Source: Halicephalobus mephisto (lineage: Eukaryota > Nematoda > Chromadorea > Rhabditida > Panagrolaimidae). Taken from it: a DNA stretch of 64,000 nt. Under the pieces are notes generated by a model. That model worked only from the letters and a program-made list of their open reading frames with translations. It did not search any database and was not told the origin of the DNA. The translations under genes were made by a program, and so were the position numbers. Positions 32,711-43,553 of the stretch are shown here, in pieces (positions within the stretch are counted from its first letter, which is position 1; the number at the start of each line of letters is the position of its first letter). The stretch is from contig SWDT01000063.1 of the NCBI GenBank assembly GCA_009193035.1, forward strand, positions 186,001-250,000, given 5' to 3'.

Positions 32711-35054
32711 TTACACCATGAAATCGGCCGGCAGATCAGGAACAGGAAGCCAGGCGTTCCGAAGAAAAAGTAACAAAACTATTACATTGATGGCTTGAAA
32801 AAGGAAAAGAAAAAAATAATCGAACCGACTGAACAGCCTATTCCATTCTGTTTCTACCTAAATTTCGGAATTTTAAATTTTAAATATTTAAATAAACAAA
32901 CCATATTGTTCCATTTTTGTTTTTCCAATTTTTTTCTAAAAGTTGTTTGAGCTGAGGCGATTTCGTGGATTTGATTGTAAATTGCTATTAAATCAGGAAA
33001 TTTCGGAAGATGAACATCGTAATTATCGTTGAATTCAGAAGCTTGCCAGTAATCAATGTGACGTTTTCGTGGAGTCATCCAGAGGCACTTGTAAGCGAAA
33101 GCAGAAGGCATTTTTGACGTCTGGATAAACTGCCGAGATAAAGCCAAAAATCCCATGGATATACCGACTGCCACAGCACAAAGAACAATGACAATAATAA
33201 TATAATAACCTAGAAATGACGTCATTGTGGATTAAAGTATATATTCCATTTTTTTAAAGAATTATTTTCTAAAAACTTAAAACCTAAAAAAATCATTTTT
33301 TAAAAACTTAAAACCTAAAAAAATCATTTTCTAAAAACTTAAAACCTAAAAAAATCATTTTCTAAAAATTTAAAACTTTCTAAAAAATTTTAGAAATTTT
33401 GTAGAATTTAATAAAAAACTTAAAAATGAATATCTGCAATTATATAGGTTTTTAGAATTTCTTTAAAAATAAAAATGATTCTAAAACTTGTTAGAATTCC
33501 ATGGTAGCTTCTGAAGCACTTCAAAAAGTTCTAAAATTCAACAAACATTTCCAAAAATAACACTTGGAAATAAAATTTTTAAAAATTTGAAAAATTTTCC
33601 AGAAATTAAAAAAATTTAAAATTGTAAAAGATCGAGTTTCAAGAATTTTAAAATTTTGGAAATTTATATTGTAGTAATATTGTAACAGTATTTGGTTTTG
33701 ATTTGTACAAAAGTGAAATTTACCCAATAAAGGCACAGAATTGCTTTTTGGCATGGCTGCGGCGACGATGTCCAGAAGCACAGTCAGGGCCAGAAGACTC
33801 CCCAGCCCGAGGGAAACTTTTTCTCCTCTGGGCCCGTCGTTGCTTCCGGGCGAGAATATCCCCAATATACTCAGAACTGAAATCAAGAATGTCGGAGCCA
33901 CGATGACGGTCAAGTAGTAGATTGGACGTCTGTGGAGGTGGAGGATGTAGTGGACTTCTGCTCTGAATTCGCCTTCTTCCATGAACTTCATGTGTCTTAC
34001 GGTCACGTTGGTGACTTCCCATTCAGCGTTACCGGCGAAGTAGGAGTCTTTCGGAGGTCTCGTCGAATTTACGTCCATTTCTTCCGTATTCAGAAGGGGC
34101 GAAGCGAGGGCCACGGCGCAGAACTGGGTGTCGAACGGAAACATGTCGATCTGGAGTCTGCAAATGCAGGACACGTATTGAGGAATGTTTATTTTCACTC
34201 TTCCGGTATGCGACACTCTGACGTCATATCGGTCTTCTGTCAGCATTTCCTTCGTGTCCATGGAATTGTAGACAAACAGTTTCGGAACCCAGATGAGCGA
34301 CTGAGGCACCACCACCTCCTTCACCCCATTGAACTTTTCGATCTCCCACACCAGCTTTGGATCCGTCCATTTCTGGACATGAGAAATGACCACTGACATC
34401 AATTGTTGATTTTCTCTCTAAATGATGGTTTTTATTTTTTATAAAATTTTACGAAAGTTTTTAGAATCTTCTAGAATCCAGTAGCAACTTCTGAGATTTT
34501 CGAGAATCTAGTAGAAACTTTTAAAACCGGTAATTTTGTAGAAATTTCTAAAGTTTTCATTTTTCACAATTTCACGGAAATTTCAAAATTTTTGAAAACT
34601 TTAAAAATTATATTTTTCAAAAGTTTTATATAAATCTAAAATTTTTCAGAATTCAATGAAAATTTTAGAATTTTATGTTTTTTGAATTTAATAAAAAATT
34701 CTAGAATTTTTAGATATTTTATAGAATTTTCTAAACTTACAAAAAAATAAATTTATATTTAGAATAAAAATTTTTTCGAGAATTATTTTTAAAATTTTAT
34801 TTTTATTATTTTATAATTAAAAAACTCACAAGTTCTGTCAAAATGCCGAGAACGATGGTCATTTCGATGATCACAGGACGATCAACGTCAGAAAAAGGAC
34901 GGATTCTTTTGTCATAACTGTCCAGCAAGTGGTCCAACAACGCCGATGGATCTCCTGAAAAATTTTGTTTTTAAATAAACTAATTCTAAAACGATTTACC
35001 GTAAACTTTCTGAAGTACAATAGCAGAAAAAAATAAAATAACTTTAAAATACAT
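32711..35054 (-). CDS. Cys-loop ligand-gated ion channel subunit 1 (nicotinic-receptor-like)
   Basis: Pentameric neurotransmitter-gated channel subunit. Exons 35054-35000, 34954-34830, 34417-33724, 33209-32902 and 32857-32711 give 442 residues. Order: signal peptide (MYFKVILFFSAIVLQKVYG), agonist-domain start (YDKRIRPF), WxPD equivalent SLIWVPKLFVYNS, the Cys loop CRLQIDMFPFDTQFC with 13 residues between cysteines, M1 (APTFLISVLSILGIF), M2 (GEKVSLGLGSLLALTVLLDI), M3 (YYIIIVIVLCAVAVGIS), a short loop and M4 (DYFFLFLFQAINVIVLLLF). Glu before M2 suggests cation selectivity. There is no vicinal Cys pair in loop C, so it is not an alpha-type nicotinic subunit. TTTTAG 6 nt before the ATG suggests trans-splicing. 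Paralogue of the gene at 39.5-41.5 kb. Confidence 0.93.
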
Positions 35055-36704
35055 TTCTCCCTAAAATTAAATATTAAAAAAATTTTAAAAACTAAACTTA
35101 CAAATTTAAAAATTACAATATTTGAAAGGCATCGAAAAAAATGATTTAAAAAAAATTTTTTTTTGATAAAATTCGGTATCTGAAAAAAACGATTTTTTGA
35201 ATAAAGTTGAGTACCAAAAAAAATAATTTTATAATATTCGATATCTGAAAAAAAAATAATTTTAGAAATAATTTTTTTGACAAAATTGAGTATTTAAAAA
35301 AAACAATTTTAGAAATAATTTTTTTATAATATTCGGTATCGGGAAAAAATAATTTTTCAACAAAATTCGGTATCTGAAAAAAGCGATTTTTTGAATAAAA
35401 TTGAGTACCAAAAAAAATAATTTTAGAAACAACTTTTTTATAATATTCGGTATCTGAGGAAATTTATTTAAAAAAATTTATTTCTAAAATCAAATTAAGT
35501 ATTTGAAAAAAAATAATTTTTCGAAAAAATTCGGTATCTGCAAAAAACGATTTTAGAAACAATTTGTAAAATTTGCAAGTGATCTTTAACTTGAAATTTG
35601 ATCTTCACGATCGTCTTCAGTCAACGAGCTCATCGACAAGTCTGATCCCGTAGTGATGAATCAGAAAAGTTCCAGAATGACATTTTTTCTTTTTTTGCAA
35701 AAAAAATTAGTGAAAAAATTCTATAAAGAAACAAAAGCCCGAAATTTTGAGTGGTACTTTAGAGACCTTTTATTTCACGTTTTATAAATTTAAATAAGAC
35801 CAAAAATTGCCAAATAATCAATTTTACATGATATTCGACAAAAATTTGAAAATTAATATTTTTTATTTTTACAATAAAATTATTTTAATTCTTTAAAAAA
35901 TTAGGAAATTTCGAAATTTATATTTTTTATTTTTATAATAAAATTATTTTTTACTTTTTTTAAAAACTGGGGAATTTCGAAATTTCGCAAAAAAATTATT
36001 TCCGGTTTTCGTAATAAATATGACTAAAATTGCGTGAAATTTTGTAAATTTCCCAGAATCAAAAAATTTTGAAATTTTCAAGAAACCAAATTTTTGAAGA
36101 TTCTTAGAATTTTTAAAACTTAGTGAATGAGTCTGAAATTTTTGATGATTTTATAATTTTCGAAAATTTCATGGAAATTAAAATTATTTGGAATCTAAGA
36201 ATTTTTAAAAATTTTACAAAAGTTTTTAAAGAATTTTTGTAATTTTGAGAAAATCATCAAAATATTTGAGTGCTCAATTGAAGAATCCGAAACTTTCTAT
36301 GATAGAATAGAAGCTTTCGAAATCTTCTGAAATTTCCAAGAGGACTTCTAGAACTTTTAGAAACTTTCAAAGCCTTCTGAAATTTCCAAAAAAGTTCTTA
36401 AAATTTCCTAGAATTTCTTAAAAGATTTCGAAGCTTTCCAGAATTTCTAACAAGTTTTCGAAGATTTTTAGAATTCTCTTAAAAGTCTTCCAGAATTTCC
36501 AAAAAAAGTTTTTAAAATCTTCCAAAATTTCCTAGAATCTCTCAAAAATTTTCTTGAATCTCCTAGAATCTCTCAAAAATCTTCTTGAATCTCTCAAAAT
36601 CTCAAAAATTCCAAAAAATCTAACAAAAATATTCCAAATCATTTAAAATTGAAAACAAAAAATTTGAAAAACTCATGTCGAGACAATCTCATAACAATTC
36701 TTAC
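35055..36704. repeat. AT-rich intergenic DNA with a (GGTATCTGAAAAAA)-type array
   Basis: 35150-35560 holds irregular copies of ATTCGGTATCTGAAAAAAAC plus spacers of about 60 bp. 36060-36600 is AATTTCCAGAAGCTT-like low-complexity DNA. A minus-strand frame at 35651-35589 (MSSLTEDDREDQ before a stop) could be a C-terminal exon for the exon at 36705, with matching phase, but the 1.05-kb link is unproven. Confidence 0.4.
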
Positions 36705-36855
36705 GCCTAATTTCCAGTGTAGTTTGGTTAAGTGAAGCGTTTGAAGGAGATTCTAGATTTCGAGGAAAACCAAGACTGTCATAATATGAACGAATTTTTA
36801 AAAACGGAAACATGAATAAATAAGATTGTCTGTTGCTACTCGGTGTGAAGGACAT
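36705..36855 (-). CDS. Orphan first exon of an unknown small gene
   Basis: ATG at 36855 opens 50 codons (MSFTPSSNRQSYLFMFPFLK ... NQTTLEIR) ending in phase 1 at a GTAAGAATT donor. Composition is protein-like and unlike the flanks. A candidate partner exon near 35651-35589 fits the phase. Family unknown. Confidence 0.4.
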
Positions 36856-38699
36856 TGTAAAACCCGAAGTTCTGAAGTTACAAACCCACGTTTTTTTAAG
36901 TTTTCAAAAAAATGCAAAAAATATATAGTTACTATTTTTTAAAAAAATACATAATTACTTTATTTTAAAAAATATACATAGTTAATATTTTTTTAAAAAA
37001 TATACAGTCACTATTTTTAAAAAAAATATAATTACTTTATTTTAAAAAATATAATTACTATTTTTTAAAAAAATATACAATCACTATTTTAAAAAAATAC
37101 ATAATCAGTTTATTTTAGAAAATATAGTTACTTTATTTTAAAAAATATTGTTACTATTTTTTTTTAAAATATACAGTCACTATTTTTTTAAAAAATATAA
37201 TTACTTTATTTTAGAAAATATATAGTTATTGTTTTTTAATAATATAGTTACTATTTTTTTTAAATATAAAAATTTTAAAAAAGTTTTAAAAAACATTGAT
37301 AATTTTGTTTATTAAAAATTTATTGATAAATATAGAAAAAGTCGAAAAACAGCCAGAGCGGTTTTCAATTCAACAGCCTCTGGGCGGAGCAATTAGAGAA
37401 AATTTTTATTAAATAATTTACTATATTTTTATTATTAAAAATAATTTTTATAAAAGTTTAAAAATGGTTTTTGAACTTTGTGTTTAAAAATTTGATAAAA
37501 ATGCAAATTTAAAAAAATCCAAAATTTTCAGTTGCTGAAAAAACAAATTCCAAAAAAAAAACAGAAAAATTGAGTGGTACACTGTTCGTTTTTGTCAGAA
37601 ATAATGAAATCTGAATTTTAAAAATCACAAAAATTGGATTTTTTTTTGACCGAAAATCAGAAGTTACTTCGAAGATAAGCCCGGTCAAGTGCACATGATT
37701 CGATTAAAACCCTCAAGCGATTTTGTTATCCGGAAATAATGAAATACACTTTTAGGTTCCCCTTCTCGCCTGATTACGGTGGTTTTTAAATCCAAACTTC
37801 CTTGTTCTATTTTCGATTAAAATTCGAATGAACTCCGGGATTCTCAGGGTCCAGAATTCAACCCGAATTGTGGTTTGTGTTTTTTGGGGCTTTTAGCAGC
37901 TTGGAAATTAACAAAATCTCGTGGGATATTTTAAGATTTTTAAGAAGCTTTTTGAAACTTCCGAAAGCTTTTTTTCCTAGTTAAAAAAGTTTCGAAATTC
38001 TTAACAATCAAGTAAAAAATTTTATAATTTTATGCAAATTTTAAAAATTTAATGAAAGTCAATTAGAATAATATTGAAAATTTCAGACATTTTTGAGTTT
38101 TATGGATATTTTTAGAATAGGATTAAAATTGACTAAAATCTTGTTAAAAATTTTGGAATTTTTTAGAAGTCTGAAAATTTCTAGAATTTAATAAAAATTA
38201 ACAAAAATGATGTTTAAAATTTTAAGAGTTTTTAGAATCATACGAATATTTTTAAAATTTAATAAAAATTAACAAAAATGATGTTTAAATTTTTAAGATT
38301 TTTTAGAATTCTACGAATATTTTTAGAATTTAATAAAAATTAACAAAAATAGTGTTTAAAATTTTAAGAATTTTTAGAATTATACGAATATTTTTAGAAT
38401 TTAATAAAAGATTCTAAAACTTTTAGCGAATTCAAGAAATTTTTCCAAATTTTTAAAGATTTTCTAAAATACAGTAGAAAATTTTGAAAACTTCTGAAAC
38501 TTTCCAGAATCCAATTAAAATCCAAAATTTTAAAAAATCTAATGAAAAATTCGAATTCAACAGAATCTTCCGGAATTTCTCAAAGTTTTCTGATGTTTTT
38601 CAAAAGTTAAAAACCTTTGAAACTTTCTGAATTTCGAAATTCTAGAAATTCACAACAACATCCATTTCTATTTTTCATTATAATATGATTTGTTAAAAA
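36856..38699. repeat. Intergenic: ATATACAGTCACTATTTT-type array and low-complexity DNA
   Basis: 36890-37270 is an irregular array of TATAATTACTTTATTTTAAA and TATACAGTCACTATTTTTTA units (about 35-60 bp). A short GC-richer patch at 37370-37390 includes GCCTCTGGGC. 37680-37900 is moderately complex. 38060-38420 repeats AATAAAAATTAACAAAAATG about every 65 bp. No gene. Confidence 0.5.
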
Positions 38700-38920
38700 T
38701 TAATTATGGACTTCCTGAAGACTAATTTCATTGGAATCTTTATTTGAAAAACAATAATCATCAATGCTGAAAATTCTCAGACGATTGGATCCTTCATGGG
38801 AGGGGGAGGAAGGAAAGCAAATTGCATGAAAAACACGAGGCTCATGATGTTCAATGTTTGGAATATGACCAAGTTGAGGTAATCGAGTCTTCCGAATATC
38901 CTGGACCATTCTCGTTGGAT
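38700..38920 (-). CDS. Orphan terminal exon of an unknown gene
   Basis: After a CTTTTTAG acceptor the frame runs about 73 codons (PTRMVQDIRKTRLPQLGH, NIEHHEPRVFHAICFPSS ...) to a TAA. The composition is clearly protein-like, with His/Arg/Pro, an internal ATG at 38907 and no membrane segment. The exon begins in phase 2, needing an upstream exon ending in phase 1, which I could not find. The nearest upstream gene, channel subunit 2, ends properly at 39555, so this is not its tail. Confidence 0.4.
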
Positions 38921-38970
38921 CTAAAAAGTGTAAATTAATCAATTCTTTGATATTTCTGTCCCAAACATTT

Positions 38971-39366
38971 ATATTCAGATTCTAAAATTATAACTGAAAA
39001 AACATTTATAATACTGTAATAAAACCCATAGATTCTGAATCCAAAATCAAAATCAGAAGTCAATGTTTAGAATCATAGATTCTAGATTATACTATATATA
39101 TCAAAAATCTGCATAGTAGACTTTTATATTCAGATTTTAAAATTATAACTGAAAAAATATTTATAATACTATAATAAAATCCATAGATTCTGAATCTAAA
39201 ATCAGAATCAGAAGTCAATGTATAGAATCATGGATCCTAGATTATACTACATATTTATCAGAAATCTGCATAGTAGACTTTTATATTCAGATTCTAAAAT
39301 TATAACTGAAAAAACATTTATAATACTGTAATAAAATCCATAGATTCTGAATCCAAAATCAGAATT
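38971..39366. repeat. ~160-bp tandem repeat, about 2.5 copies
   Basis: ATATTCAGATTCTAAAATTA, ATAATACTGTAATAAAA, CCATAGATTCTGAATC and AGATTATACTA recur from 38971, 39126 and 39293. Non-coding. Confidence 0.8.
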
Positions 39367-39554
39367 AATATCTGGCCTTCACGATTCGAAATCCTGAAGA
39401 CTAACTTTGCATTTTAAAAAACAAAAAATTTCACACTAAAACTACTTTAAAAAATTAGAAACTTACCTAAAATAATTTTTAAAATGCTACATAACAGATT
39501 TAAAGTTGTTTAAAATGATTTTTTGTTTTTAATTTTTAAATTAAAGTTGCAAAA

Positions 39555-41477
39555 TTAAGACAGAAATGTTCGGGACAGAAACGTCATTTCGTAAATTAAC
39601 CACAAATAAACCAAAGTTACCAGTAATTTTGTTTGTTGACGTTCAATCTTTCTTTTGAAAAATATTTGTGACTCAACAAGTACATTTATGGCTGAATGAA
39701 GCTTGGCTAAATCCTCTAATTCGAAATCCCCGAGTTTATTCAAATTTCCTTCCGTTTTGGTTTCGCAATGGGTGGCGATTCCGTTGGATAATGTGTAACT
39801 TGTTCGTTTGCCGTTGCAGTTAGGAGATATCTTCGCCGAAACGATCGAGAATTTTTCGAAACATGATAATCTTTTTGTAGAAAATTCTTTCGGACGAATA
39901 AGCATTATTCTGTAAGTGAAATTTGACGGTATTCTTCCTTTTTCGACTAATTTCTTCGATAATGTAAGGAAAGCAATAGATAACCCGCAGGCAACGGCGC
40001 AAAGGATAATGACAGAGAGGATGTAATAACCTAAATCACGAAATCAGGAAGATTTAAAAACAAAACATGCCCAACAATGGAAGCGAATTGCTCTTCGGCA
40101 TCGCTCCGGCGACGATCCCCAGAAGTACGGTAGTCGCCATCAGGGACCCCAGTCCGAGAGACACTTTTTCGCTTCTGATGCCCTCATTGGTGCCAGGAGT
40201 GAAGATTCCGAGGATACTCAAAGTCGAAATCAAAAATATCGGAGCCACAATGACACAGAGATAAAATGTCGGTTGTCGTTTTAATTCAAAAATATAATGT
40301 ACCTAAAAATAAAAAATTTTGCACCTTTTTTGCACAAAAATAACCTCAGCTCTGTATTCTGATTCTTCCAAGAACCTCAGGTCCCTAACAGTGACGTTCT
40401 GGAGTTGCCATTCAGAATTTCCCTAAATCATGTGATGAAAAATTAAAAATAAAAATAATTTGCAAATTTTTTTAAAACTTCCAAAATTGGAAAACCTCGG
40501 GATTCGAGGATTAAGATAATTCTGAAATTTCCCATGGAGTTCTGTGAAATTTTAGAACATTTTAGAATTTTCATAAAATTTCGAAATTTTTGAAAATTTT
40601 AAAAACCTAAATCGAAATTACAATATATGAAAATTAAATTTTTCGAATCAAATTTACCGCAAAATAGGAATCTTTCGGGGGCATGTGAGCCACGACATCC
40701 ATTTCCTCTACCGTAAGCAGGGGCGAAGCCAGAGCGACTGCACAATACTGAGAATCGAACGGAAATTGATCTAAATCTCCATCTGATTACTTGCAAAAAT
40801 ATAAAACTTACCTATGGACAATCGACAGATGCACGTGACGTACTCCGGAATATTCAACTTTATGTGTCCATCGTACCGTATCCTGGCGTCAAATCGGGAT
40901 TCATCCAACATAGGTTTCGTGTCCATAGAATTGTAAACAAATATTTTCGGGACCCAAATCATGGAATGAGGTACAACAAGTTCAGTGATGTTTTTGAATT
41001 CCGCCGGATCCCAAGAAAGTTGTGGATCTTGCCACTTTTGAGTGTGGGATATCACATAAGCCGCAACTTGCTCATTTTCTCTCTGATTAATCAATATTTT
41101 TTAAGTTTAATTTAACTACTCACCAACTCTATCAATATCCCGAGAACAACACTCATGTGAACAATGACCGGTCGGCTGTCCATCGCCATCGGCCTGATTC
41201 GTTTGTCGTAATGATCGAATAACTTGTGAAAAATTGCTTCTGACGGAGAAGTGTCTAAAAACATAAAAATAATAATAATAATAAATAAATATTGAAAATA
41301 ATTATTATTAATAATAAATAAGTAAATAATAATAATAATATTATTAATAATAAATAATTATTAATAATTTTAAATTTTAAACAAAATTTAAATTTAAAAC
41401 TCACTTTTGATGGCATCCAGCACTCTGGCTTGGATTTGCATCAAAAATAAATATCCAAAATGATCCAGAAGATTCAT
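39555..41477 (-). CDS. Cys-loop ligand-gated ion channel subunit 2 (nicotinic-receptor-like)
   Basis: Paralogue of subunit 1. Exons 41477-41405, 41254-41124, 41082-40812, 40770-40658, 40422-40345, 40302-40071 and 40030-39555 splice in phase to 457 residues. Markers: HYDKRIRPM, SMIWVPKIFVYNS, Cys loop CRLSIDQFPFDSQYC, M1 (APIFLISTLSILGIF), M2 (SEKVSLGLGSLMATTVLLGI), M3 (YYILSVIILCAVACGLS), a longer cytoplasmic loop than subunit 1, and M4 (LLVTLVYLWLIYEMTFLS). There is no vicinal Cys pair. The intron before M3 is 40 nt and starts GC rather than GT. The N-terminal sequence (MNLLDHFGYLFLMQIQARVL) is a poor signal peptide; the real start may lie in upstream exons at 42.6-42.9 kb. Confidence 0.9.
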
Positions 41478-43553
41478 ACCCTTTCGTGCCTAAAATTTTG
41501 AAAATTAAAAATAAAAATAAAAATTATAAACTATCTCAAAACGAATATTTAGGATGTTTTAAAATCGTTTGAAGTTGTAGATAATGATTTTGAAACTTTT
41601 TTTCAAATTTTGGAAAACTCAAATTTCTATAAAATTCTAATAATTTTTGTAATTTTCTATAATTCTTAAAAGTTTCAGAATCATTGGATTTTTAAAATTT
41701 CCGAGATTCTGAAGTATTCTAGAACTTTTCAAAAGTTTCTAATTCTTAAAATTTTTTATTTAATATTTAATATTTAAAATTTCTAAAATCAATAATTAAA
41801 TTTAAAATGATTTTTAAAATTTAAAAAATTTTAAAACTTTTCTGAAATTTCAGAAATTTTTAAACTTCCATAAAATTTTCAAAAGTTACATAAAATTTGA
41901 CTAAATTTCCAAAATTGTTAAATTTAAAAATTTTAGAATTTTCAATTAATTTCTGAAAAATCCAAAAAATTTTATGGAATTTTAGTTTTTAAAATATAAA
42001 AAATTGCTCCAGCTGGGACTGAGGATAAATAAAAGAAATCCGGAGCGGATGGATAATTATGATTCTTTTAAAAAAGATTTTTAATTGATTATAAAATAAA
42101 AATTAAAACAAATGTGGTTTTTGGGGATTTTTTTGAACTCGAAAATTCCAAATTTTCAAACATCTTTTAAAAACAAATTTGTTCAATTTCCGGTTAAAAA
42201 TTTGTATTAACATAATGTTTACTAAAAAATCTAAAATTTTTAAGTTTTTTAAAGATCAGAAAAGTTTTAATTTTTTTAAAATCAGAGAATTTTTAATTTT
42301 TTAAAAACAGAAAGTTTTAAATTTCTTAAAAATTTTTAAAATCAGAGAATTTTTAATTTTTTAAAGATCAGAAAATTTAAAAATTTTTAATTTTTTTAAA
42401 ATCAGAAAATTTTTAAATTTTTAAAAATTAGAAAATTTAAAAATTTTTAAATTTTTTAAAGATGATAAAAGTTTTAATTTTTGAAGATCAGAAAATCATC
42501 CATATTTTGCATCTTCCAGAAGTCGTTTGTGATATTTCAAAAACCCAAAGGGTATTTTTGTTCTCACGCCTGTGGCATCGTTAAAGCCGTCTGGGGGCGA
42601 AGACAACATGTTCTTTTAAGTTTCCCAAGGCACTCGAGATACTCCACGACACAAGTTCCGTAATCTGAGAAATAAAATTATTTTATTTTTTATTATTTTT
42701 AAAAATCCCTAAACTAAATTTTAAAAATTTGCAAAATTAAATTTTTATAAAAATATTTTTGGAATTTTTGTTTTTAAAAAAAATTAAAAAATGTATTAAT
42801 TCATCCAAAAAAACAGGACTACTGTCGTCAGTTCACGGTGTTTGGAATTTTATAATTCCTTTTTTTACTTTTTCGGAGCTTTTGAAGTTAATTTACCGAT
42901 GAACATTTTTCACGTGACTTTGACTTTTAAAATCTTCAAAAAAAATCAAAGGGATTTTTAAAAATTTATTAATTATAAAAAAATTTTTTTTCGATTTTTA
43001 AAAATTTATTAATTATAAAATATGTTTTTTTTCGACTTCCTTTGGTTTCGAAATTTTTTAAAATTAATTTTTTTATTTAATCGATATATTAGGTTAATTT
43101 AATTATTGAAAAAAATTAACATAAAAATTACATAAATTTAGAAAATCAGGGGATCAAATAATGTGTAGAAATAACCTAAAAACAAACTGTATGATAGTTA
43201 ATTTTTTATTTAATTGACATCTTTAAGAATAATACAAATATCGAAAAAAATTAACATAAAAATTACATAAATTTAGAAAATCAGGGGATCAAATAATGTG
43301 AAGAAATAACTATCATTCAGTTTATTTTTTGTTTTTAGGTTAATTTTTTAATTGACATCTTTGAGAATAATACAAATATCGAAAAAAATTAACATAAAAA
43401 TTACATAAATTTTAGAAAATAAAGGGATCAAATGCCGCAGGGGAGCAACTATCACACAGTTGAAACTTTACTACAATGTGCACTTTGTAGTCTGGTCCTG
43501 ATAATGATAGAATCTTTAAATTTCGATTACAATCAATTTTTGGTGTTTGGAAA
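41478..43553. repeat. AT-rich region and three ~136-bp tandem units (43118-43440)
   Basis: Apart from the candidate exons at 42.6-42.9 kb this is low-complexity DNA. From 43118 AACATAAAAATTACATAAAT, AGAAAATCAGGGGATCAAAT recurs at 43253 and 43391 (135 and 138 bp apart), the last copy diverging at its end. The final 110 bases are probably the promoter of the dehydrogenase gene. Confidence 0.6.
42571..42906 (-). CDS. Possible upstream exons (5' end of subunit 2 or a separate small gene)
   Basis: A 10-nt exon (42906-42897, ATG plus two codons, GTAAAT donor) joins in phase to an exon starting at 42664 after TTTCTCAG. Together they read MFIDYGTCVVEYLECLGKLK, then RTCCLRPQTALTMPQ. The frame would continue into codons for ARKG directly before the ATG at 41477 only if the intron starts with GC. 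Otherwise the chain stops two codons later as a 34-residue Cys-rich peptide. Plausible coding, family unknown. Confidence 0.35.

Noticed and set aside
33703..34396. Long frames antisense to channel subunit 1
   Set aside because: Shadows of the highly conserved minus-strand exon 34417-33724.
40770..40782. ATCAG acceptor at 40783 for the Cys-loop exon of channel subunit 2
   Set aside because: It gives 17 residues between the Cys-loop cysteines; the TTTAG acceptor 12 nt downstream restores the invariant 13.
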